The notes beneath the pieces were generated by a model. The model ran no database searches, was not told where the DNA came from, and saw only the letters and a program-made list of their open reading frames with translations. Shown one piece after another: positions 53,412 through 62,222 of a DNA stretch of 64,000 nt. Position 1 is the stretch's first letter, and the number at the start of each line of letters is the position of its first letter. This DNA is from Treponema sp. Its GTDB lineage: Bacteria > Spirochaetota > Spirochaetia > Treponematales > Treponemataceae. The DNA lies in contig JAFSRD010000004.1 in assembly GCA_017446265.1 (NCBI GenBank), forward strand, positions 78,098 through 142,097, written 5' to 3'. A program made the position numbers and the translations under genes.

Positions 53412-54329
53412 ATGAATAAATCTACAAAAATATCAACGGTGATAAGTGCTGTTGCCCTTACGGTACTCGGCATGACAATTTTTTACACGATAAAAACAAT
53501 TAGAAGCAAGTCACGCCAAAGCAACGCACGGATGCAACCAGCAACATATTCCGTACGCACGCAAATTGCAGAAGTACAAACGCTCCACGATTATGTGAAT
53601 ACGAACGGCGACATAGCCGCAGAAAATTCTGTTGCCGTATATCCCGACATTGGCGGTAGAATTGTGAGCACAAATGTTTCGCTCGGTTCATACGTGCAAC
53701 GCGGCGATATCATTGCACGCATTGACCCGTCGGAGCCAGGAAGCAATTTTGCGTTAAGTACTGTGTATGCGCCTATCAATGGCCGCATTGTGTCAACACC
53801 GCTTAGAGCAGGAACACGCGTCTCTACACAGAGTGCAATCACGACAATCGGCGACACATCGCGCTTGCAGATAACAGCGCACATTCCAGAACGATATGTC
53901 TCCACAATCACAAATGGGCTAAAAGCGGAAATAACGGTAGAAGCGTATTCCGACATGCTGTTTTCTGCAACTGTTACGCATGTTTCTCCTGTTGTTGATG
54001 CAGCAACACGCACAAAAGAAATCATCTTAACATTTGACAAAGACGATGAGCGCATTGACGCAGGCATGTTCGGAAAAGTAAAGCTGTATACAGTCGACTA
54101 CGACGGATATGTAGCCGTTCCTACAGATACGATTGTAACAAAAAGCAACACAAATACAATCTTTGTAGTAAAAGACGATGCCACAGTTGAAGAACGTATT
54201 GTGACGCTCGGTCGAACAGTAGATGCACACGTGCAGATTCTTTCAGGCATAACCGCAGGAGAGAGAATCGTAGTCGAAGGGCAACGCGTCCTTTCTGACG
54301 GTGCATCAGTTAACGACATTTCAGAATAA
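53412..54329 (+). CDS. RND efflux membrane-fusion protein
   Basis: 305 aa. One N-terminal membrane anchor (residues 10-28), then a lipoyl/HlyD-like region (IVSTNVSLGSYVQRGDIIARID, STVYAPINGRIVSTPLRAGTRVS), and a beta-barrel domain (AHIPERYVSTI). The coiled-coil hairpin between the lipoyl halves is nearly absent, so the protein is shorter than AcrA-type adaptors. AGGAAGG precedes the ATG. Middle gene of the efflux operon, 15 bp before the RND pump. Confidence 0.9.
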   Translation: MNKSTKISTVISAVALTVLGMTIFYTIKTIRSKSRQSNARMQPATYSVRTQIAEVQTLHDYVNTNGDIAAENSVAVYPDIGGRIVSTNVSLGSYVQRGDIIARIDPSEPGSNFALSTVYAPINGRIVSTPLRAGTRVSTQSAITTIGDTSRLQITAHIPERYVSTITNGLKAEITVEAYSDMLFSATVTHVSPVVDAATRTKEIILTFDKDDERIDAGMFGKVKLYTVDYDGYVAVPTDTIVTKSNTNTIFVVKDDATVEERIVTLGRTVDAHVQILSGITAGERIVVEGQRVLSDGASVNDISE

Positions 54330-54344
54330 ATATGGAGCAGTGCA

Positions 54345-57300
54345 ATGAGCATTTCACGAAAAACGCTTGAACATCCGGTACTCACGCTGATTGTGTTTCT
54401 TTTGCTCGGCATTATGAGCTTATTCACGCTCACAAATGTAGCAATAAACTTATTTCCCGATGTAGATATTCCGTATGTCATGGTTATGACCACATATACA
54501 AACGCAGGACCGGAATCTGTTGAAAAAGCAGTTACACAACCGCTTGAAAGCAGTCTGGTAAGCGTAAGCGGGCTCAAAGAGCTTACGTCATCTTCAGCTG
54601 AAGGCTCAAGCATGATTTTTCTCGAATTTGAATACGGCACTAATTTGGACACCGCTGTAAACGACATTCGCGACAAGCTTGAACGCGTCAAACGCGCACT
54701 GCCCGACAATGCATCGACACCAAGCATTATGAAGATGGATGCGACGTCTGTACCTATCATGCGCATTGCAGTACGCGGCAACCGCTCTACAGACGATTTA
54801 AAGCAAATTGCAGAAGACTCAATCGTTGACATTCTTGAACAAGCTGACGGCATTGCAGAAGCAGATGTGTCTGGCGGGCGCAGCAAAATAGTGCGTGTAG
54901 AAATTGCAGAGAACAGGCTTGCAGCATACGGCCTTACAATTTCATCGATTGCAGCTTCACTTGGGCAGCAAAATCTTGAACTCGGTGGCGGAAAAGTTAC
55001 CGAAGGAAAAACAAATTACGTAATACGCACTATAGGCGAATTCAGCAACATTGAAGAAATCAACAACGCAGTGGTTACAAGAATAAACGGATACGATGTA
55101 CGTTTGCGCGATATTGGCAAGGCATTTATGGACGTGCAGGATGCGTCATCTGAAGTATATATAAATGGAACGCCAGGTGTATACATTTCAATCACAAAGC
55201 AGTCAGGTAAAAACTCAGTGACAGTAGCGAATGCAGCGTATAAAAAAATGGACCAAATACGAGAAACGCTTCCTACCGACATATCACTCGAAATTATCTC
55301 TGACGACACCAGTGCAATACGCGACACAATCAACACGCTCATTTCTTCTGCGTGGCAGGGACTTTTGCTTGCCATTATAATATTGTTTATATTCCTTCAG
55401 AACTTTAAGAGCACGCTCATCATCTCCATTTCAATACCGCTCTCGCTCTTTATCACAATCATGTGCATGACGTTTGCAAACATCACACTCAACATGATGA
55501 CGCTCACCGGTCTGATTTTAGGCGTCGGCATGATTGTAGACGCGTCTATCGTCATGATAGAAAACATCTATGCGTATCGCTCGCGCGGGGCAAAACCCAA
55601 AATAGCAGCAGTGCTCGGCTCGCAGGAAATGCTCATGTCTGTTGTATCGGGCAACTTAACGACAATCTGTGTATTTGTGCCATTCTTGTTTTTCATAAGC
55701 AAATTGGGCTTCATGGGGCAGCTTTTCAAAGGAATCATTTTCACTGTTGTCATTGCACTCGTGTCAAGCTTGTTCGTAGCAATTTTCCTTGTACCCGTGC
55801 TCGCGGGAAAATTCTTTCCGCTTTCAAACAGGACAGAAAAGCCTGTGACGAACCCCATTCTTAAAACACTTTATGGCGTGCTTCAAAAATACATGGGCGC
55901 GGTGCGGCACGCGTATCGCATTGCACTCAGAGCTGCACTCAACTACCGAGCTGTTACTGTTATTGTGAGCGGCGCGCTGCTTGTCATAGCGCTTTTGCTC
56001 ATTCCTACAATGCAAATCAACATGTTTGGGCGAACGGCAAATGAAGACAATGTAACTGTCAATTTGACAATGCCAACAGGTACATCGCTTGCAGAGACAG
56101 CCGCCATAATGCAAGAATTTGAAGAAATTATTAAAAAAGAAGTGCAAGGCTATACGTTCTTGATTACGACAATCGGACGCGGCGGAAGAAGCAGCGCAAC
56201 ATACCGCGGTTCATTTTCTATCCGTCTGCCAGAGACAAAAGCGCAGATTGACACATCTGAAACAATACGAAAAAAACTACGTCCATATTTTGACAACTAC
56301 ACAGACGCAAAATTTTCAATCGGTGCAGGCATGATACAGCAGATGACAGGTTCTGACATCATTATAAAAATTTATTCAAATGACTTTGACAGCGCGCTCA
56401 CTACAGCGGACCAAATTAAGGATGTAATGGAAACCATCAGCGATATAGCAGATGTTTCAATAGACACAGAAAAAGGACTGCCGCAAGTTGAAGTTGTCAT
56501 AGACAGGCAACGGGCATACGCGTTCGGAGTAAATGTCGCAACAGTTGCAAATGAAATTAAGGCGGCAATGGATGGGCAAACTGCAACAGTATACCGTGAA
56601 GGCGGCAAAGAGTACAATGTTGTCGTCATGTATCGCCCCGAGGACCGCGATAGGATTTCAGACTTGGAATCGATTTACGTGCGTGGTACGAGCGGCATGG
56701 TGAGCGTTGCCAACTTTGCCTCGCTCAAAAAAGGGTTAGGACCGGTGAGCATCAATCGTGAAAATCAGACACGTGTTGTAGAAGTCTCCGCCAGTATAAC
56801 GTCAAACAGAAACGCAAACGTTGTTGAAGACGAAATTAAGCAGACTATTGCGCAAACATTTATTGTTCCAGAAAATATTACGATTACCTACGAAGGCTCA
56901 TGGAGCAACATAACAGAACAAGTGCGCATTTATATTATGATTCTTGCTATGGCTGTCATCCTTGTGTTTGGCGTCATGGCTGCAACATACGAGTCGTTCA
57001 AAGCGCCGTTTATCAACATGCTCACTATTCCATTTTTAATAATCGGCGTCGTGTTCATTTACAAACTCACCGGCCAGCCATTGTCCATGACATCAATGGT
57101 AGGCGTCATCATGCTCGTTGGCATCGTAGTCAATAACGGCATAATCCTCGTTGACTACACGAATTTACTCGTAGACAGAAATGTGCCGCTCAAAGAAGCA
57201 TGCCTTGAAGCCGGCACAAGCCGTCTGCGCCCTGTGCTCATGACAACGCTCACTACAATTCTCGGCATGTTGCCAATGTGCTTCCAAAACGAAGGAACTG

Positions 57301-57761
57301 CCGCTATGGTGCAGCCAATAGGATTAGCAATTGTCGGCGGCCTTGCGTCGAGTACGTTCGTAACGCTTTTCTTTATTCCCGTGCTCTACTCGCTTGTAAT
57401 GAACAAACGCAAAACTGCAACAAAAACTATGAAAAGCGAAATAGAAGATTTTGCAGCATACGAAAACGTGCCCGAAACAACGAACAGCGCACAGGCAAAC
57501 ATCGTTGCAAATCAATCTGTAGAAGACGACATTATTGAAGCGCTTGAACAGGCATTGCCGCACATACAATATACGATTGTGCCGACAGTAACGGGCAAAG
57601 GCGGAGACGATTACAAACTCGGTACAACAACGTGGCCTGAACAAAATTTTATGATGATTGCATATGTGCGAGAAGAAGACATACGGCTTCTGAAAGCGAC
57701 AATTTATATGCTCAAAAAGAAATTCCCAAAAGAAGGCATAAAGTTGTTTATGATGCAGTAG
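54345..57761 (+). CDS. RND family efflux pump (AcrB/MdtB type)
   Basis: 1138 aa. Full-length proton-driven transporter with twelve predicted membrane helices and two large periplasmic loops; the FPDVDIPYVMV segment and the conserved VGMIVDASIVMIENI, and MVGVIMLVGIVVNNGIILVDY in the second half, are typical. The last 90 residues are a cytoplasmic acidic tail with no clear family homologue. The substrate is unknown: could be drugs, bile-type or lipid molecules. Ends the TolC-MFP-RND operon. Confidence 0.92.
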   Translation: MSISRKTLEHPVLTLIVFLLLGIMSLFTLTNVAINLFPDVDIPYVMVMTTYTNAGPESVEKAVTQPLESSLVSVSGLKELTSSSAEGSSMIFLEFEYGTNLDTAVNDIRDKLERVKRALPDNASTPSIMKMDATSVPIMRIAVRGNRSTDDLKQIAEDSIVDILEQADGIAEADVSGGRSKIVRVEIAENRLAAYGLTISSIAASLGQQNLELGGGKVTEGKTNYVIRTIGEFSNIEEINNAVVTRINGYDVRLRDIGKAFMDVQDASSEVYINGTPGVYISITKQSGKNSVTVANAAYKKMDQIRETLPTDISLEIISDDTSAIRDTINTLISSAWQGLLLAIIILFIFLQNFKSTLIISISIPLSLFITIMCMTFANITLNMMTLTGLILGVGMIVDASIVMIENIYAYRSRGAKPKIAAVLGSQEMLMSVVSGNLTTICVFVPFLFFISKLGFMGQLFKGIIFTVVIALVSSLFVAIFLVPVLAGKFFPLSNRTEKPVTNPILKTLYGVLQKYMGAVRHAYRIALRAALNYRAVTVIVSGALLVIALLLIPTMQINMFGRTANEDNVTVNLTMPTGTSLAETAAIMQEFEEIIKKEVQGYTFLITTIGRGGRSSATYRGSFSIRLPETKAQIDTSETIRKKLRPYFDNYTDAKFSIGAGMIQQMTGSDIIIKIYSNDFDSALTTADQIKDVMETISDIADVSIDTEKGLPQVEVVIDRQRAYAFGVNVATVANEIKAAMDGQTATVYREGGKEYNVVVMYRPEDRDRISDLESIYVRGTSGMVSVANFASLKKGLGPVSINRENQTRVVEVSASITSNRNANVVEDEIKQTIAQTFIVPENITITYEGSWSNITEQVRIYIMILAMAVILVFGVMAATYESFKAPFINMLTIPFLIIGVVFIYKLTGQPLSMTSMVGVIMLVGIVVNNGIILVDYTNLLVDRNVPLKEACLEAGTSRLRPVLMTTLTTILGMLPMCFQNEGTAAMVQPIGLAIVGGLASSTFVTLFFIPVLYSLVMNKRKTATKTMKSEIEDFAAYENVPETTNSAQANIVANQSVEDDIIEALEQALPHIQYTIVPTVTGKGGDDYKLGTTTWPEQNFMMIAYVREEDIRLLKATIYMLKKKFPKEGIKLFMMQ

Positions 57762-57852
57762 TGCAAACGGAACGGCTTGCACACATGTGCATGGACCCGT
57801 CGCATGCATTGCACAACAGCCACGCGCCGCCATCGCATATAGTGTGCCCGAT

Positions 57853-58923
57853 TTATCGCACTTTGAAGAATATGCCAAGCATTGCCGCAGTGACAAGGAG
57901 CTGTACAATCAAAAATTTGATGAGCACTTGCGCAGGCGACCAGCCGCGTTTTTTGCGCATTTCGTCATGAAGCGGGAAGCGGATATTGTTAAAGATGTGG
58001 ATGTGAAAAAAACGCAGCAACGCTACTTTTAACAGCCCCATTCCGCCGTTCACAAATATGATTGTTGACGTTGCCAAAATGAGAAACGGATTGCCGCTCA
58101 CCATAACGCACACGCCAATAAAAAAACCAAGCGCTCTGCTTCCCGCGTCACCCATGAGCACTTCGCTCGGATACGCGTTATGCCACAGGTAGCCCATGAG
58201 CACACCCGCAAGCGCAAACGTCATAACAGCCCAATTTGCACCTGACGACAGATGCGGTACGAGCAAGTATCCTGCTATGTCAACGTGACCGAGTACAAAG
58301 TAAAACAGCGCACCGAGCGTAATAAGCGCAACAAGCACGAGCGTACCTGAAAGCCCGTCCACGCCGTCGGTGCAGTTTGTTGTGTTGATTGAACTCCACA
58401 ACATGATAACGCACACAACTACATACACTATAGGATGCACAGCAACAGCATGAGTCACAAAAGGCAGCCAAAAATATACAACGCCATCGCCAGATGCATG
58501 CGAAATCATGATATACAAGATTATCGCTTCTGCCAAACTCACAATAAAATCAAGCAATGCCTTGCGATACTCGCCCCAACTCGTTACGCTTTTGTCATCG
58601 AGGTAGCCAGTCAGCATCATAAGCCAGGTAAGCGCAAGCGTAACACACTGTAAAAGTGAAAGCGGCGCAAACAAAAACGAAATGACAACAAAAATCGTGA
58701 TGAACACAAAACCTGCCCCTGTAGGCTTACCTTTTGACGCTTCTGCTGCAATCGTAAATTCGCGTCCACGGTCATGAGGAAGTTTTTCATAAAAATGCGG
58801 CAGCAATCGTATTGAAGTGATAAAACCAGTATATAACGCAAGCGTAATGAGTACGGTATACGACTGTAAAAGCCGCGCAGGACCAAAAAACTGCTGGAGC
58901 ATTCCGCCAAGGTAATAAATCAT
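57853..58923 (-). CDS. mraY: Phospho-N-acetylmuramoyl-pentapeptide transferase
   Basis: 356 aa, normal length. Integral membrane enzyme making lipid I in peptidoglycan synthesis. About ten predicted helices; catalytic motifs NTTNCTDGVDGLSG, MGDAGSRALG and PLHDEMRKKRGWS (the histidine motif has only one His, as in some spirochete members). Start chosen at ATG 58923: TATTAT ends 7 nt before it and TTGTGC 17 nt further, although no Shine-Dalgarno is seen. The frame stays open to 59091 through a tandem repeat, and I treat that part as untranslated. Divergent to the GGDEF gene. Confidence 0.9.
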   Translation of the reverse strand: MIYYLGGMLQQFFGPARLLQSYTVLITLALYTGFITSIRLLPHFYEKLPHDRGREFTIAAEASKGKPTGAGFVFITIFVVISFLFAPLSLLQCVTLALTWLMMLTGYLDDKSVTSWGEYRKALLDFIVSLAEAIILYIMISHASGDGVVYFWLPFVTHAVAVHPIVYVVVCVIMLWSSINTTNCTDGVDGLSGTLVLVALITLGALFYFVLGHVDIAGYLLVPHLSSGANWAVMTFALAGVLMGYLWHNAYPSEVLMGDAGSRALGFFIGVCVMVSGNPFLILATSTIIFVNGGMGLLKVALLRFFHIHIFNNIRFPLHDEMRKKRGWSPAQVLIKFLIVQLLVTAAMLGIFFKVR

Positions 58924-58956
58924 AAAAAAAATAATATCAAAAAATGTGATGCTGCA

Positions 58957-59034
58957 CAATACATCGCATTTCTTCATATCAATCCAATTGAAATGCAATA
59001 CATCGCATTTCTTTATGTCAATCCAATTGAAATG
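58957..59034. repeat. Tandem 39-bp repeat upstream of mraY
   Basis: Two copies (58957-58995 and 58996-59034) differing at two bases. Each holds an inverted pair GCATTTC / GAAATGC, so each unit can fold into a hairpin. 39 bp equals 13 codons, so repeat number would not change the frame. Confidence 0.85.
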
Positions 59035-59036
59035 CG

Positions 59037-59052
59037 ACAGACAGACAGACAG
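59037..59052. repeat. Tetranucleotide repeat (ACAG)4
   Basis: Four ACAG units between the tandem repeat and the GGDEF promoter. On the minus strand it reads CTGT repeats within the open frame in front of mraY; a change in unit number would shift that frame if it were translated. Confidence 0.8.
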
Positions 59053-59053
59053 A

Positions 59054-59082
59054 TTGCACATTGCCAGCAAATAATGTATAAT
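59054..59082 (+). promoter_or_regulatory. Promoter of the GGDEF gene, placed for leaderless transcription
   Basis: TTGCAC at 59054-59059, a 17-nt spacer and perfect TATAAT at 59077-59082, ending 7 nt before the ATG at 59090. No Shine-Dalgarno fits between. Confidence 0.65.
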
Positions 59083-59089
59083 AAAATTC

Positions 59090-60229
59090 ATGGAGACGAA
59101 TATTCTTGAATATGACGACTACAAACGGAAGTACTACGCAACATGGCAAAAAAAAATGCTGCATGTATGTTGGGCAGCTTCTGGCACGTTGTTGCTTGTC
59201 GAACTAATGCTCATTCCTGTATATATATTCGTAGGAAACACGATAAAGCAGCCGTTGCTCATGTACTGCTTGCAGCGCGTCGTTCTGCCGTCATGCATAA
59301 GTCTTACAAGCGTTACCTTGTGCACCGTTATCGTACGCAAGCAATCTGTTTCGCAGCGGAGAAAAAATTACGCAATAAATTTCTGTCTGCTTACAATTAC
59401 TGGCGTTGTTTCGTTATTCCACAACTACTATCAAATATTTTTAATGCTTCCCATGTTTGTGATTTTTGTATCAGTCATTTTCCTTGATGTTGCATTATTC
59501 AACAAAATTTCTTTTTTCGTGTTCTGCATATTGGTCGTGTCGCTCATTACATGGGGACTGTTTGAAACAAACGGCAATCTTTCGCTCATTTCAGGAACAG
59601 CTGTCAGTTCGTTTCTAATATTTTTCATCTTGCGTAGCTTTGCAAAACTCGTTCTCACATTTGTGCAGCATCAAACAGAATATTCATACGGCAGGTACCG
59701 CGAACGCAGCGAAACACTTACAGCAATTCGTGTTGACTCGCTTACTAATTTATATACGCGTACCACATTCAATGAAATGCTTTCAGACAACATTGGAGCG
59801 AACAAAGAAGTGAGCAACCCGCTCATATTAATGCTTGCTAAAATTGATGACATGAGGAATGCCAACGCCGTATACGGCAAGGAAAACGGGAACGACATTT
59901 TAAAATCGTTTTCAGAGCTTTTAAAATATGCAGTCAATGACAACAGAAATATTTTCAGATATAGCGGAAATACATTTGCAGTCTTATTTACAAATCAATC
60001 ACTTGATGCTGTAAAAGATATGGCGCATATCCTCTGTTCTTCTTTTTCCGCAACTCATTTTACTTTTAGCGGCGAAACACCAAGTTTTACTGCAAGCGTA
60101 GGAATTGCGCGATATTTCAGCGGCATGTCTGCTGCAGAATTTCTTGACGATGCAAAAAAAGCGCTGCATAAAGCAAAAGCGCAAGGAAAAAACAATGTTG
60201 TTATCTCTCCGTTGTCGGAATCAATATAA
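59090..60229 (+). CDS. Membrane GGDEF-domain protein with degenerate active site
   Basis: 379 aa. Residues 20-190 hold about six predicted membrane helices; residues 210-375 form a GGDEF domain with DSLTNLYTRTTFNEML and IDDMRNANAVYGKENGNDIL. The catalytic GGDEF is replaced by SGNTF (residues 292-296), so diguanylate cyclase activity is unlikely; it may bind a nucleotide or act as a signalling adaptor. No Shine-Dalgarno; a strong promoter ends 7 nt before the start. The start overlaps the open frame in front of the divergent mraY. Confidence 0.82.
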   Translation: METNILEYDDYKRKYYATWQKKMLHVCWAASGTLLLVELMLIPVYIFVGNTIKQPLLMYCLQRVVLPSCISLTSVTLCTVIVRKQSVSQRRKNYAINFCLLTITGVVSLFHNYYQIFLMLPMFVIFVSVIFLDVALFNKISFFVFCILVVSLITWGLFETNGNLSLISGTAVSSFLIFFILRSFAKLVLTFVQHQTEYSYGRYRERSETLTAIRVDSLTNLYTRTTFNEMLSDNIGANKEVSNPLILMLAKIDDMRNANAVYGKENGNDILKSFSELLKYAVNDNRNIFRYSGNTFAVLFTNQSLDAVKDMAHILCSSFSATHFTFSGETPSFTASVGIARYFSGMSAAEFLDDAKKALHKAKAQGKNNVVISPLSESI

Positions 60230-60269
60230 TCGAGAGAATTAATCATTAGTATTACATGCAAGGTGATAT

Positions 60270-61409
60270 ATGTCGTTAGACTGTGGAATCGTAGGTCTCC
60301 CAAATGTAGGAAAATCAACCATATTCACTGCGCTCACTGCTGCGCCTGCAAACGCGGAAAATTTTCCGTTCTGCACGATTGAGCCTAATGTAGGCATTGT
60401 CGATTTACCCGATGAACGGCTTTCATTTCTTGCAAGCGTGTTTGAACCTAAAAAAACTACGCCCACGTCAGTGAAGTTTGTTGACATAGCAGGTTTAATA
60501 AAAGGTGCGGCACAAGGTGAAGGACTCGGCAACAAATTTCTTGCAAACATTCGCGAAGTTACATGCATTGCACATGTAGTACGCTGTTTTGAAAACGAAA
60601 ATATTATGCATGTGCGAGAAAACGCGAGCAGTGCCGTACCAATTGATCCAAAAGCAGACATTGAGACAATAAACATGGAGCTTGCTGTTGCCGATTTGGA
60701 CACGATTGCAAAGCGTCAGGAAAAAGTCACAAAGATGAGCCGCCAGCTTGGAAAGGAAGAAGAAAAAAAATGGGCATCCTGGACAAGCGCTGTTGCAAAA
60801 ATAAAGCCGTTGCTTGAAGCGGGAAAATGTGCACGCCAAGCAGATTTGACAGCAGAAGAAAAGCTTGCCGTGTACGACATGTTTTTGCTCACCATGAAAC
60901 CAACATTTTACGTGTGCAATGTTGATGAAAAAACTATTGCAAGCGGCACAAATGAATATGTCGAAGCGGTAAAAAAAATCGCACAGGAAGAAAAATCAGA
61001 TGTAGCAGCAATCTGCGGGAAGTTTGAAAGTGACTTGGCAGAAATAAAAGACGAGGATGAGCGCAAAGAGTTTATGGAAGCTGTGGGACTCAAAGAGTCG
61101 GGACTTGCAAATGTTGCACACACTGCATACAGGCTCATGGGGTTGCGTACATTTTTTACCGGTGGCGAAGACGAGTGCCGCGCCTGGACAATTCATGCAG
61201 GTGATACAGCTCCAAAAGCTGCCGGCGTTATCCATACAGATTTTGAGAAGGGCTTTATAAAAGCGGAAGCGTATTCAATTGACGACCTTCGTCGGTACGG
61301 AACAGAAACAAAAATAAAAGAAGCAGGCAAATATCGCATTGAAGGCAAAGAATACGTTGTACAGGATGGCGATGTGCTTTTCTTTAAATTTAACACAGCA
61401 GGAAGATAA
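60270..61409 (+). CDS. ychF: Redox-regulated ATPase/GTPase YchF
   Basis: 379 aa. P-loop GLPNVGKST at the start, DIAGLIKGAAQGEGLGNKFL as switch region, and NVDEK (NxxE, the ATP-preferring variant) with a C-terminal TGS domain (AWTIHAGDTAPKAAGVIHTDFEKGFI). Obg-family protein associated with ribosomes and stress response. AAGGTGAT precedes the ATG. A hairpin repeat follows 12 nt after the stop. Confidence 0.95.
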   Translation: MSLDCGIVGLPNVGKSTIFTALTAAPANAENFPFCTIEPNVGIVDLPDERLSFLASVFEPKKTTPTSVKFVDIAGLIKGAAQGEGLGNKFLANIREVTCIAHVVRCFENENIMHVRENASSAVPIDPKADIETINMELAVADLDTIAKRQEKVTKMSRQLGKEEEKKWASWTSAVAKIKPLLEAGKCARQADLTAEEKLAVYDMFLLTMKPTFYVCNVDEKTIASGTNEYVEAVKKIAQEEKSDVAAICGKFESDLAEIKDEDERKEFMEAVGLKESGLANVAHTAYRLMGLRTFFTGGEDECRAWTIHAGDTAPKAAGVIHTDFEKGFIKAEAYSIDDLRRYGTETKIKEAGKYRIEGKEYVVQDGDVLFFKFNTAGR

Positions 61410-61420
61410 TAGGCCTTGTA

Positions 61421-61513
61421 CGAGTTTTAACGCGTTAAAATATCACGAGTTAAAACATCGCATTTGAAAGCAACCTGTTCTTAAACTGAGGTTTCCGAAC
61501 AGGTTTAATAATT
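61421..61513 (+). repeat. Interspersed hairpin repeat, copy A (long form)
   Basis: Begins with a perfect 16-bp palindrome TTTTAACGCGTTAAAA (61425-61440), then an AAAACATCGCATTT segment and the 30-nt hairpin core (61474-61503) with arms CCTGTTC/GAACAGG, and a TTTAATAATT tail. It may end ychF transcripts. Confidence 0.8.
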
Positions 61514-61534
61514 GTTAATGTAAGGTGATGCGCT

Positions 61535-62170
61535 ATGATTACGTTTTCTGTTATGGGCGACTCAATTTCTTCTTTTGCAGGAACTGTTCCCGAAGAGTAT
61601 GAAACATGCTATCCGCATGAAGATGCCGACATTAAAAGCTATGACGATATGTGGCAGACACTTTTTGCAAAAAAAACAGGAAGAAAATTACTCTGTTCCG
61701 ATGCATACAGCGGAAGCAGAGTTTCTGAAACAGGAACGCGCCCTGTATGGTCTGCATTTATCTCCGACAGACGGATTGCACGGCTTAAAGGAGACGAAGT
61801 CATTATATTCGGAGGTACAAATGATTTCGGTCAACGTGAATCAGGCGCCGTTCCCCTTTCCGTTTTTAAAGATGCATACAAAACGCTTATCAGGAAATTG
61901 CGCGATGCACTTCCGGAAGCTGTCTTATATTTTTGTGTACCGCTCTCCAGACTTGACTGGGAAGCAGAAGAAAAGAATAACGCAGGGTGGACACAAGTGC
62001 AACTGCAAGATACAATACGTACTATTGTCAGGGAAGCACAGAGAACGGACAGAGCAATACATGTATTTGATTTGTCTGAAATCTCTGTTGCAGGGCTGCT
62101 TTTCGACGGATTACATCCAAACAAAGGCGGCATGGAAGCAATAGCAACGTATATGGCAGCGCATGTGTAA
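61535..62170 (+). CDS. SGNH/GDSL family hydrolase
   Basis: 211 aa. Blocks I, III and V are visible: FSVMGDSISSF (Ser10), GGTNDFG, and DGLHPNKGG with the catalytic Asp-His pair. No signal peptide, so probably cytoplasmic. SGNH proteins are esterases, lipases or acyl-carbohydrate hydrolases; the substrate is not inferable. AAGGTGAT 7 nt before ATG. Preceded by copy A of the hairpin repeat. Confidence 0.87.
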   Translation: MITFSVMGDSISSFAGTVPEEYETCYPHEDADIKSYDDMWQTLFAKKTGRKLLCSDAYSGSRVSETGTRPVWSAFISDRRIARLKGDEVIIFGGTNDFGQRESGAVPLSVFKDAYKTLIRKLRDALPEAVLYFCVPLSRLDWEAEEKNNAGWTQVQLQDTIRTIVREAQRTDRAIHVFDLSEISVAGLLFDGLHPNKGGMEAIATYMAAHV

Positions 62171-62222
62171 GTGCACAGTACGAGCGTGACAGTGCAACAA
62201 ACATGTCACTTTTGTTAAAGCG

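Noticed and set aside
59011..59035. TTGACA in the repeat as an mraY -35 box
   Set aside because: No acceptable -10 hexamer lies 16-18 nt downstream on the minus strand.
57853..59091. Long form of mraY starting at 59091 (412 aa)
   Set aside because: The extra N-terminus is a tandem-repeat translation, has no ribosome-binding site and would overlap the GGDEF start; a promoter-like -10 lies just before ATG 58923.
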